This document shows positions 55,041-64,000 of a stretch of DNA of 64,000 nucleotides, in pieces. The notes below the pieces were generated by a model. That model did not search any database, had not been told where the DNA came from, and saw only the letters and a program-made list of their open reading frames with translations. Origin of the DNA: Calocera cornea HHB12733 (lineage: Eukaryota; Basidiomycota; Dacrymycetes; Dacrymycetales; Dacrymycetaceae). The DNA is taken from NCBI GenBank assembly GCA_001632435.1, contig KV423931.1, positions 165,833-229,832 on the forward strand, written 5' to 3'. Made by a program: the position numbers and the translations under genes. Positions within the stretch are counted from its first letter, which is position 1, and every line of letters starts with the position of its first letter.

Positions 55041-55365
55041 GTGCTTTGTGTGTCGACATCATCGGAGTGGGCCGCACCGGCTAGCTCTGCAGGTGCACGT
55101 CCCTTCGAGTCGACCAGCGTATGAACACAGTACGTATATCTGCAGTGGGACACTGCATTTAACTTGTTAGAAGCTACCCAAGTTGGCTTAACTTATACAA
55201 ACTGCATCAGGCACACAAACGAGCGTCCCGCAAAGGCTTGTTTAGCCCACCACCCGCAGACGAGCCCTACAGTATGTGGCGACGCGGTGCGGACGTCAGA
55301 AGCGGGAAGAACCCCGAGCGGACCCCTAGAGGGTACGTCATGGGCTGTCGAATGACGCGGGGCGG

Positions 55366-55372
55366 TTATAAG
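55366..55372 (+). promoter_or_regulatory. TATA-like box of the SUR7-like gene
   Basis: TTATAAG, 53 bases before the ATG at 55425. Sequence match only. Confidence 0.4.
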
Positions 55373-55424
55373 CCCTGCCGCAGGTGGCCTCTTCCCCGCC
55401 CCGCACGCCGCCCAGAGCCGCACG

Positions 55425-56296
55425 ATGCTCTTGCGCCTTGTGGCCCCCGTGCTCTGGTTCGCAGCCTTCCTCCTCCTCCTCCTCGCAACCCTCTCCGCCC
55501 CCATCGTCCCACACATATTCATCCTCTCCGCCACCGCACACATCGCCCCCTCCCTCCTCGGCCTACACCCCGCCAGCGCCACCGACACAGTCTCGTTCGG
55601 CGTCTGGGGCTGGTGTGCAGGCCAGGCGACCTTGACGTGCGTCCCTCCTCCCTGTCCTGTCCCTCGTCCCAGCCGACCCTCTAACCGCCTGCCGCCCCCA
55701 GCGTCCTCGGCGACTCGCACGAGCTCGTAGCAGCACAATGCTCCGCGCGCCACCTGGGGTACACCCTCGACCCGACAGTGCAGGCGATCCTCCAGCTCTC
55801 CAACGAGCAGTCCAACGCCCAGCTCATCCTCAAGGGCGTCACCACCGCCCTCGTCCTGCACCCGCTCGCCTGCGGGCTGGCCTTCCTCGCCTGGGTGCTG
55901 AGCTTCTGGCTCCTGCTCCGGCCTGAGGCGGGGCGCTTCGCCCTCTGCGCGGTGCTGCCCGTCGCCTGGCTAGCGGGCACAATCACCACGATCGCCTTCG
56001 TCGTCGACGTCGTCTTCGTCGCCGTGGCCAGGGGGAAAGTGTGGGACTCGACCGTCGGCGACGTCACCATAGGCTTCGGGAACGCCGTGTGGATCGTGCT
56101 GGGCGCGATGGTCGCCAGCTGGCTCGCGCTCGCGGGCGTTTGTGGCGCCGTGTGCTGCGGGGAGCGCGGCTGGGGCAAGGGGAGGGCGAGGGGGAGGCGC
56201 GGGTAAGTCCTGTGTGCTGGTTGGTCGGTACAAGGCGGAGGGCGCTGATATGTGCGGTCTAGGAGGCACGCGCAGGATCAGGCGGCCAAGTACTGA
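55425..56296 (+). CDS. SUR7/PalI-family four-helix membrane protein
   Basis: Model join(55425..55636, 55702..56202, 56263..56296), 248 residues. Helix 1 (VLWFAAFLLLLLATLS) is followed by an extracellular loop that contains the family's FGVWGWCAG motif (compare G-x-WGxC in claudin-like proteins), then three more helices: around LVLHPLACGLAFLAWVLSFWL, FALCAVLPVAWLAGTITTIAFV and GFGNAVWIVLGAMVASWLALA. The tail is short and basic. SUR7/PalI proteins organise plasma-membrane domains (eisosomes, MCC) or act in the PalI/Rim9 ambient-pH pathway; sequence alone does not separate the two. The last exon (11 codons, ending QDQAAKY) depends on a splice that removes a TAA directly after the GTAAGT donor. 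Confidence 0.85.
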
Positions 56297-56605
56297 GCCC
56301 CGCGTGCTGTGCGCTCTCTTGGCGAAACGCTTTGCACACGAATTGGAGAGACCCAATTTTATGACAAGTTATTCACGAACACTTCTTTCTCCTCCCCTGC
56401 TTACTCGGAGGGATACCCTCTTGCTCTCATGTACCCGTTGTCAATTCACGCATACCGCCGTACTGTGTTAGGTATCGCTCCCGTACTGTACATACTTATT
56501 CCCGAATGCAATACGCGCCCCCGACCCCCACTCCCGTCCCTCTCACACCCCTGTCGTGCAAGTGCAGTACGCGAACAGCACCAGCAGCAAAAAAGGGAGG
56601 GAGCA
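56297..56605. other. Convergent 3' flanks, 309 bp
   Basis: Between the SUR7-like gene (plus) and NOP2 (minus). Nothing recognised. Confidence 0.6.
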
Positions 56606-58769
56606 CTAGTCCGACTCGTCCGCCCCCGCCGCGCGGGCCGCGTCCACCGCCGCCTTGGGCCGGAGCTTGATGCCCTTGTGCTTGAGCAGGTACTTGCGCT
56701 TGCTCTCTGTATCGCCCGTCAGCCCCATTCCCACAGCGACAGCAGAACACGCACCGCGGATGATGTCCGCATCCGCCGCATCGTCAAACGCCGCCTTGTC
56801 CGCATCGCCCCTGCCGCCCTTCTCCACCGTGCTCGCCGCGGGCGCACCGTCCCGCGCCTCCTCCTCCTCCTCCTCCTCGTCGCTCTCCCCCCTCGCGCGC
56901 CTCTTCCCCGGCTTGCCGACCTTCAGCCGCGCGACGAAGAACCCGTCCATGTTGTGCACATGCGGGTAGTACCTCCGCGTCAGCGCCAGGCTCTCGTGGA
57001 ACACCTTGCCCTTGTACGCCCTGAACCCCTCCCTGCCGAACTCGAGCCCCGTCGGGACGAGCTTGACGTGCGGCCGCTTGCGCAGCGCGTAGTCCACCAC
57101 GGACTCGTTCTCGTCCACCGTCACGGAGCACGTCGAGTAGACGACGGTGGCGCCGGAGGAAGCGGGGTTGATCGAGTCGATCGCGCAGAGGATGAGCTGC
57201 TTTTGGAGGTGCGAGAGGAGCGTGAAGTCGCGCACGGACTGCGGCCGCATCAGTATAACATGTAGAGGCGGTCGGCGGGAGCACGCACCTTGTTGATCTT
57301 GACGCCCGCGTCCTTGCTGATCACGCCCGTCCCGCTGCACGGCGCATCGAGCAGCACCCGATCGAACCCGCCCATGACCTTGGGGAACTGCCGCCCGTCA
57401 TAGCTGCACACGACGACGTTCCTGCACCCGAGCCTATGCACGTTCGCCGTGAGCCCCTTGGTGCGCTCCTTGTTCGCGTCGTTCGCGAACACCACGCCCG
57501 TGTTCTGCATCAAAGCAGAGATGTACGTCGTCTTCCCGCCCGGCGCGCTCGCCATGTCCAGCACGCGCTCGCCCGGCTGCGGCTCAAGCGCCATCACGGG
57601 CAGGAAGGAGGACGCCGCTTGCAGCATGTACTGCCCCGCGAGGTACTCGGGCGTCGCCCCGATCGGCACGGCGCTCTCGAACACCTGCAGGCCGACCTTG
57701 CTCCATTTCCCGACGGGCTCGAGGTTCACCCCGCGGTTGATGAGCGCCTGCGCCAGGTCCCTCCTGCGCGCCCGCAGAGTGTTCGTCCGGATCGTCACCG
57801 GCCGGGGCAGCTCGTTCGCCTCGAAGAACTCGATCGCCTCCGACACGGGGAAGAGGTCGAACAACTTCTCCGCGAGGAACTCGTTGTACCCGTAGTAGTT
57901 GGCGATGTCGGCCACGAGCTGCTGCACGTACTCGGAGCGCGAGCGGCCCGGCGCAGCCCACTTCTTAAAGTCGCCCAGCACCTTGACGCACTCGCGCATG
58001 CGCAGCTGCAGCTCGCCCAGCTCGACAGGCACGCCGCCCTCCTTCTCGGCCTCCTGCTGCTCCGCACTGGGAAGCTCGAACATCGCCTCCTCGCCTTCGC
58101 CCTCGCCGGCGGCTTCAGCAAAGTTGGCAGCCGCTTCCGCAGCGGCCTTTGCCTCCAGCGCCCGGGAACGAGCCTCCATGTTGCTCGCTGTTATAGGACC
58201 GTCCTCGTCCTCGTCGTCCTCATCCTCATCAGATGAGGGTTCGGCAAATCGTGCCTTCTTTTTTGTGGGAACGGCTTCCTCCTCTTCGTCAGAGTCTAGG
58301 AAATCCATCTCCTGAGCCTCGGGTCGCTCAAGGTCATCTCCGCTAAATATAGTCTCAGCATGCAAGAAAGGTGACAGTAGTGAAGGCACTCGCTCTTCAA
58401 GATCAAACTCATCAGCGTCCATCTCCCCATCCACCTCACCATCCTCATCGCTGTCGGCGAATAGGGACCTGCCACCACCGATCAGCTCAGTACCGAGCCC
58501 CTAGCCCGTGGCGCTCACTTCTTATGCACCTCCAGATCCTCATCGTCGCCTCCAAACCCACCCCAAGCCTCATCCTCATCCTCCTCAGTCCCGGACTCCA
58601 CAGGCGGCGGGGGTACCTTGCCCTTCTTCTTCCCGGCCCCGTTGACGCCCTTGGACTTCTTCGCAACCCGCTCGCCGTCGTCCGCCGCCTTCCGCTTCAA
58701 TATGCTGACCGGTGCCGCCGCCGCCGCCTTCGGTGTGGCCGCAATGGCCTTCTGCTTTGTCTTGGCCAT
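56606..58769 (-). CDS. NOP2: rRNA (cytosine-C5) methyltransferase Nop2
   Basis: Model complement(join(56606..56706, 56755..57238, 57289..58468, 58519..58769)), 671 residues. The N-terminal 200 residues are alternating Lys-rich and acidic nucleolar-type sequence. The catalytic part carries the NOL1/NOP2/Sun signature: RTNTLRARRRDLAQALINRG, AGQYMLQAASSFLPVMAL, the SAM-binding VLDMASAPGGKTTYI, then DAPCSGTGVISKD with Cys461 and YSTCSVTVDENE with Cys514, the two cysteines of the RNA m5C mechanism. Nop2 methylates 25S rRNA and is needed for 60S assembly. The C-terminal exon is short and basic (SKRKYLLKHKGIKLRPK). Its start codon lies 174 bases from that of PEX10, on the opposite strand, so the two share a promoter. 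Confidence 0.96.
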
Positions 58770-58943
58770 GTGTAGTCGCAGGAGGGCAAAGTAGTGAGGT
58801 CCCTAGCTGTGCCCAAATTATTTTCGCCCTTCGTCACCGTGGGCGGCCGTTCTTCACAGCCCCTCACACTGAATCACGTGCCCCGGCTATTGCCCTCTGC
58901 TGGATCGGGTCCTGCTGGCTTGCTCATCCCCGCCTGGCGGACC

Positions 58944-60190
58944 ATGGACACCGCAGAGCCTGGAGAGCGCGCTGAGGGCAGCGGCAGCTGGACACCCCCG
59001 CCCGCGACGCAGCCGCAGATAAGTGCGTCGTCGCTACAGCACGGCTGTGGCGGGTGCTGACCATGTCCCGCAGTTCGAGCGCATCAGAGGGACCACTTCT
59101 TTCTAGCGGGCTTCAGGGAGCAGGCAGATGCCGTCCTGCGAGCTTTCCTCGGTACGTACTCATACCACTGACAACGGGCTATGCTGACTCCCGGGGCAGG
59201 CACGCGCACGCTCAGCCGCTGGGAGGGCGAGGCGAACCTGCTCATCCGCGCGCTGTACCTCTCCCTTACATTTGGTCGAGGTGCGTCCCGACTCTCGCTC
59301 ATATTCCAACCACTCATGCGATGAGCAATAGGCCTCCAAACGCTGGGAGAAGAGTACACAGACGTGTACCAAGTGAGCGCCCGCTCCTCGCGCTTCCCCA
59401 CCGCCCGGGTATGCATTTCCCACCCTTCCCTTCCCTCCCCACTGACCCCCAGCAGCTGCGCGCAATCCACGTAGCCCTCTCGCTCCTCCCCTCCTACCTC
59501 CTCTCCCGCCTCGCCTCCCTCGCCAACGCCCAAGGCCGGCAAACACTCTCCAACGCCCTCGCCCTCTCCCAGACGCTCGTGGCCGCAGCAGGGGAAGTGA
59601 ACCTCGCGCTCTTCTACTTCCAAGGACGGTACTACAGCCTGCTGAACCGGGTGCTGAGCTTACGGCCCGTGCGCATTCTGCTCTCTTCTGGTTTATGGTG
59701 GCGGGGCTGACGCGAGCGATAGCATACACTGTCCCCTCCTGCGCCGGGCGTACAGCCGCCGTCCTATGGGCTGCTCGGCATCCTCCTCTCCCTGCGCCTC
59801 GCCCACAGGCTCTACACGTTCCTCTCCCTCACCCTGCGCGCCTCCTCCTCCCCCGCTACAAGCTCAGCCCAAGGCCCTTCCAAGCAACAGGCAGCCGACA
59901 ACGCAACATTCATCGACACCAAGCCCGTCTCTTTGCTGCTAAAGCCGCGCGACCCCGACGACAAAGGGCCCGACCACGCCCTGATCGACCTCGCCCGCCT
60001 CACGGCGGAGCAGCACGGAGCAAGGAGGTGCGTGCTCTGCCTGGAGGAGCGCACCGCGACGGCGGCGACGGCGTGCGGGCACTTGTTCTGCTGGAGCTGT
60101 GTGGTCGACTGGACGAGGGAGAAGCCCGAGTGCCCGCTCTGCAGGCAGAGGATCGATCTGCAGTCCCTGGTGCCGATATACAATCTGTAA
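58944..60190 (+). CDS. PEX10: Peroxisome biogenesis RING protein Pex10
   Basis: Model join(58944..59022, 59074..59151, 59200..59280, 59332..59372, 59453..59668, 59723..60190), 320 residues. The Pex2/Pex12 N-terminal membrane domain shows QIIRAHQRDHFF, FLGTRTLSRWEGEANLLI, LYLSLTFGRGLQTLGEEYTD and FYFQGRYYSLLNRVL. The C-terminal C3HC4 RING reads CVLCLEERTATAATACGHLF ... CWSC ... CPLC and ends in the typical QSLVPIYNL. With Pex2 and Pex12 it forms the peroxisomal ubiquitin-ligase channel that ubiquitinates the import receptor Pex5 for recycling. Splice junctions were chosen to keep these motifs unbroken; the PPSYGLLGILLSLRLAHRLYT helix confirms the last one. Divergent from NOP2. Confidence 0.95.
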
Positions 60191-60385
60191 CATAGTACAC
60201 ATGCATGCATGGCGTGAGTACGAGCCTGTCGAATGAATTAATTGCAAGCTTCTACAAACTATGCCGTACACCGGGCGGGAGGGGTATCAAACAACCGTCA
60301 AAAGTATACAACCCTAAAAGAGGGTCCCGTCACAAACACCGCACAATACCGCACAAACAGAACGACACGAAGAGCCAACAGGGAA

Positions 60386-62679
60386 TCAGTTATTCTCCGC
60401 GTACAGCGCCAAGCTGTCCAGGCTCGCGGTCACCTGCGTGCGGAAGGTCACGATCGCCTCGGTGTGGTTGACAATCTCCTTGAGCACTTCGTCGCGTAAT
60501 CTTGTCGTCTTGTGTTGAAGGTCAGAATATCTGAAGCACTCGATCAGCGGGAGCAGTCTTTTGCAGAGAGGACACGTACTCAATCTCAAGTGCTTGTAGC
60601 CTTGAATCCAGCGCGAGTGCGCTCTGTTGTGCAGCGGTGCGGATGTTTGCAACCTCACGCTCAAGCCGAGCAGACTCCAAGTTGCTATCCGCTGTCTCGG
60701 TCGCGCCATGCTGTACACTCAATGAGCGTCTGGTCAGAAGCACCATGTCTGCTGACTGACCTCCTTGACCTCATCGGCCCTCTCAAGCAGGGCGCCAAGC
60801 CTAAGCTCGCGGCTCTCCAGTTCCTCCTTCTGATTCTCCACAATCTGTGCCAGCCGATCCAGCTCGTCCTCCACGACGATCCTTTCGTCATCAAGGCGCG
60901 TGCGCTGGAGCCGCTTCTCCTCGCCAAATCGGAAGATGGCGGGCCGGATCGTCTGCCTGATGTCGGCGTTGAGCATCTCCGTAGGCGGCGCGGTGAGGTT
61001 GACGTCGAGCCCGAACTGGATCTGGTCGAACGGCGGGGCCGCGTCGGGGAACAGCCCGACGCGGTAGACGATCTGCATGTACTCCTGGATTGCATCCTCC
61101 ATCGCGCTGCCCCGCTTGGCGACTGCAATCTCCCGCTCCCACACCGTCTTGCTCGCGTCTGCGATCCGTTGTCGTAGGTCCTCGAGTGTCCGCGCAAGCG
61201 TATCCCGCTCCGTCGTCATGCGCGTCGCCTCCTCGGGGGACAGATTCTGCTCCTCAACCGCCTTGAGAAGGCCGCCGTGCTCTGATCGGAGGTGGCTGAG
61301 CCGCTCCTCAGACTCATTGATCGCCTGGTTCAGAACTTGGAGCGCGTCTTCGAGCTTTGCCTTTTTGTTGTTGTTGTGCTCGATCATCTTTTGGAACTTG
61401 ACGCTGTCGGCGAGCTGAAGCTCGTGTTCTTTCTCCAGCTTCTCAGTCTCGTCCTGCATTGTCCCTGTTAGGCGCGTATTGGGTCAGTGCCGAGAAGCAC
61501 TCACATGAGCCAGAAGCTGCTCGATCTCAGCCATTGTCTTCTTGAGCTGAGCTTCCTTCTTCTCCGTCTCCTGGATGACGCCGCCATTGCTTTGCTCTGT
61601 CCTACGGTTAGGGCGGTTGTCAATTGCGGTGGAGGTGATAACGTACCCAGAGATTGCCGCAAATCCTGGTCAAGATCCGAGAAATCGTCGCTCCCGTCCA
61701 AGAAAGCGCGATAAGCGTGATTGAGGTAATCAATAAAGTATCGTTCAGCCATATTCGACTGCTCTGGGGAGAGCTTCTCGATCGGCGTGAGGTTGGGATC
61801 GTCGCACATCTCGGGGCTCCACCACTGCAGCTTGGCCTGGCTGAGCTCGACCATCCAGAAGAGCATGGCGAGCGTGGCGGGCCAGGCGTGCCCGCTCCCC
61901 GCCGCCTGCAGGGCCGTGCGGCTGATCTGGTCCGCATGCGGGTACCGCAGGTCCTTCATGAGCACGATCACGTCCTCCTCAAACTTGCGCCCGCCCTTGT
62001 TGAAGACGAACCCCGGGTAGAGCACATCGCCGATAAGGAACTGGAACATGGATTGGAAGAGCTTGAGTGTGGGCCCTTGGTCGAACATCTTGCGCTCGAG
62101 CGGGAGCGGGAAACGGCTCTCGATGAGGTGGTCCATAACGGTCTGCGCAGCCATCGCCATCCACTGCTTATCGCGGATTGGTCGTATCTCCGTCTTGGGC
62201 CCGTTCATTGCCGCTAGCGCTGCTACTGACGATGCGCGTCCACTGCTGTATTGTGATGATCGCCGGACGCTGCACGGACGTGAGTATGCCTCATGAGTCA
62301 GGTGCGAGGACACGCACCTCCCAGGTGGTGCGTTCCGATTTGGTGTTCGCCCGTAGAAGCCCCCATCTCCTCTACTCGCGCTCATCGGTGGCAACTTGGG
62401 CTGCGACTCCCACAAACTCGGCCTAGTCCTCCCCTGCGACGCTCCCGCTTGCCCCTGGGACGAGTTCTGCGACTGCGAGAGCTGAGATGACAGCTGTGTC
62501 CTCTGCGGTGGGCCGGCCATGGACATTCTCGACTTTCCGGACGTGCGCATGTCCTGTGGCGGCGCATTGTATGATGGTTGGACCCGCTTCTTCATTGCTG
62601 AAGCCGGGACGGGGATGTTGGAGTGGAGGGGAACGTTGGGGTCTGTCTGGGACAGCGTCATCCTCCTTCGGCCATCCAT
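60386..62679 (-). CDS. NDC80: Kinetochore protein Ndc80 (Hec1)
   Basis: Model complement(join(60386..60530, 60580..60710, 60761..61453, 61505..61596, 61647..62269, 62318..62679)), 681 residues. A disordered, basic and Ser/Gln-rich N-terminal tail of about 120 residues (the microtubule-binding, Aurora-B-regulated part in known homologues) leads into the calponin-homology domain: IRPIRDKQWMAMAAQTVMDH, RFPLPLERKMF, PTLKLFQSMFQFLIGDVLYP, ILFWMVELSQAKLQWW-like end. The rest is coiled coil with few breaks to the C-terminus, where it would join Spc24/Spc25. The first intron (48 bases) is in frame and could be read through. It converges on PEX10. Confidence 0.95.
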
Positions 62680-63095
62680 CTTAGCAGTATGTTAAGCAAA
62701 GCGCTGGTCGAGGAAGTGAAGTAAGGGAGCGCGGCGGGGTCGGACAAGACACGACAAGATGAGCGCCCGCGGATGGTCGTTTGGCGGTCAGAGGAAGCAC
62801 GCGACGCGTCCCCCGGGTGGGCCACCGGGGCGTTTACATCCGTCACGCGTCAATCACGTGCCGGCATGGCGGGTCGTGTGCCCGGTCCCTGACCCCCCCG
62901 ATCTGCCGACGTCACCATGAGCCGCGGCCGGGGAAACTGCTTCTATCGCTATCTGCAGTAGTCTGTCTGCCTGCTAAATCGACATTGGACTTCTAGAACC
63001 AATCCGTTCTTGTCGAGCATCTTGGTTTACACCCCTACCCGTCGAGCTCGCATCTCCCACATCCATTCTCCCTCTCCCTCAACGCTGTCCAGAAG
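62680..63095. other. Divergent promoter, 416 bp
   Basis: Shared upstream region of NDC80 (minus) and the glutamine-synthetase-like gene (plus). No coding signal. Confidence 0.6.
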
Positions 63096-64000
63096 ATGCC
63101 GATCTCAATAGCAACAGAGGGGGCACCCAAGACGCTGGATGAGCTGAAGGAACTGTTGAAGGACGACATAAAGGTCAAAGTAGCAGGTGCGCTCCCTCGA
63201 TGTCACGCCATCGTATCCAGTTGACTGACACGCTCCGTAGGCATAGATGGTACGACCATCCTCTTCATGCTCGTACAAACGCTGACCGCAGTTGTCCAGT
63301 CGACGGCATTCTCAGAGGCAAGTACATGTCCAAATCGAAGTTCCTGGGCGCGGTGGAAGGCGATGGCTTCGGTTTCTGCAGCGTGATCTTGTGCGTCCCC
63401 ACATCTCCCCACATCTCGGACCGCTGCTAACACATCTCCAGCGGCTGGGACATGCACGACACCGTCTACCCACACGAACTGCTCATCTCCAACAAGGCGA
63501 ACGGGTATCATGACCTGCTCGCGCAGATCGACCTGGCGACCTACAGGCGCATACCCTGGGAGGGCGGCGTGCCGTTCTTCCTCGTGTCGTTCTTGGACCC
63601 GGAGACGCGGGAGCCGCTCTTTGCGGATCCCAGGAGCGTCATTAGGAAGGCGATGGAGCAGGCGAGCGCGAAGGGGTGGGAGTGTATGGCTGGGGCGGAG
63701 TATGAGGTGCGCGTTGTTGCTTCTGCTCCTGAGATGCATCGCAGCTGACATGCCCAAGTATTTTAACTTCAAAGGCAAGACCTGGTCCTCGGTGCCTGTT
63801 GCCGACCGCTGAGACCCTTCCCAGAAACACCACAGTCGATCGCGGACAAGAAGTTTTCCAATCTATCTCCTATGACGACAGGCAGTACGCTGGGCCCTTT
63901 CCCCTTCTACTGGATGTTGTCTGACTGCGCATAGTGCACGGGTATTCGCTCCTGCGGACGACCTTGAACCAGGACTACTTCACGAGCCTGTTTGACGAGA
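63096..64000 (+). CDS. Glutamine-synthetase-like protein (type I fold), 3' end outside the window
   Basis: Partial model join(63096..63186, 63241..63249, 63300..63390, 63442..63706, 63759..63774, 63825..63884, 63935..64000+), about 199 residues seen. The GS beta-grasp domain is recognisable: DVDGILRGKYMSKSKF, VEGDGFGFCSVIFGWDMHD, then PWEGGVPFFLVSFLDPETRE, AGAEYEYFNFKETPQSI and MTTGMHGYSLLRTT. This is the fungal type I-like GS family (the C-terminal half of FluG and lengsin-type proteins), distinct from the type II nitrogen-assimilation enzyme, and many members have no proven synthetase activity. Exon 2 has nine bases. The intron after NFK uses a GC donor (AAAG/GCAAGA), chosen because the only in-frame continuation needs it. 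Confidence 0.88.

Larger units (their letters stand above)
54627..55424. other. Intergenic, 0.8 kb, with simple repeats
   Basis: Contains TCTGT/CTTT runs at 54740-54800 and a TGGAATGAAATGAAA tandem array at 54995-55040. No gene. Right end is the promoter of the SUR7-like gene. Confidence 0.6.

Noticed and set aside
1..64000. CRISPR arrays, rRNA, tRNA genes, secondary-metabolite cluster, viral integration
   Set aside because: Looked for regularly spaced repeats, conserved tRNA arms, rRNA stretches, PKS/NRPS/terpene cores and capsid or polymerase motifs; none seen by eye. A tRNA scan could still find one.

Overview
The window is nuclear DNA of a filamentous basidiomycete, most likely a wood- or litter-decaying agaricomycete. 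It is GC-rich and gene-dense. Almost every gene is cut by several short introns of about 45-65 bases, with GTNNGY donors and CAG/TAG acceptors. The gene set is typically fungal: a secreted GH3 beta-xylosidase, a histidine acid phosphatase, Sso-type syntaxins, SUR7/PalI-like, Ndc80, Stt4 and Pex10 genes. Exon models were made by joining open frames at consensus splice sites and checking phase by hand. No search or alignment was run.

Bases 1-31000 are the accessory part. They hold a secreted Ser/Thr/Asp-rich protein, a single-pass membrane protein, a complete 473-bp MITE with 157-bp inverted repeats and a 10-bp target duplication (4258-4750), a small AN1 zinc-finger gene, aspartate aminotransferase and a FAD-dependent oxidoreductase. 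They also hold three paralogous seven-helix membrane proteins (two in tandem, one 10 kb away), the beta-xylosidase, a second single-pass membrane protein with a Gly/Ser linker, a conserved retropepsin-like protein, the acid phosphatase followed by a decayed copy of itself, and an F-box/LRR protein.

Bases 31000-64000 are compact housekeeping DNA: Atl1 alkyltransferase-like DNA repair protein, ribosomal protein uL14 (RPL23) divergent from the queuosine-salvage gene QNG1, two tandem Sso-type syntaxins, a DUF1348 NTF2-like protein, a 27-exon STT4 PI4-kinase, cyclic phosphodiesterase divergent from a SWI3/RSC8-type chromatin subunit, SEC20, OGG1, a double-zinc-ribbon protein with an N-myristoylation signal, a SUR7-like four-helix protein, NOP2 divergent from PEX10, NDC80, and the 5' part of a type-I glutamine-synthetase-like gene that runs off the end.

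The genes do not form an obvious metabolic cluster. Themes that recur are membrane traffic and plasma-membrane organisation (syntaxins, SEC20, STT4, SUR7-like) and nucleic-acid maintenance (ATL1, OGG1, NOP2, QNG1, CPDase). I found no convincing new multi-gene system. The most interesting items are the intact MITE next to the AN1 gene, the seven-helix paralog family with a frozen exon structure, the retropepsin-like protein without a catalytic aspartate, a non-canonical AT-AG intron at the DFG motif of STT4, and the acid-phosphatase duplicate dying beside its parent.
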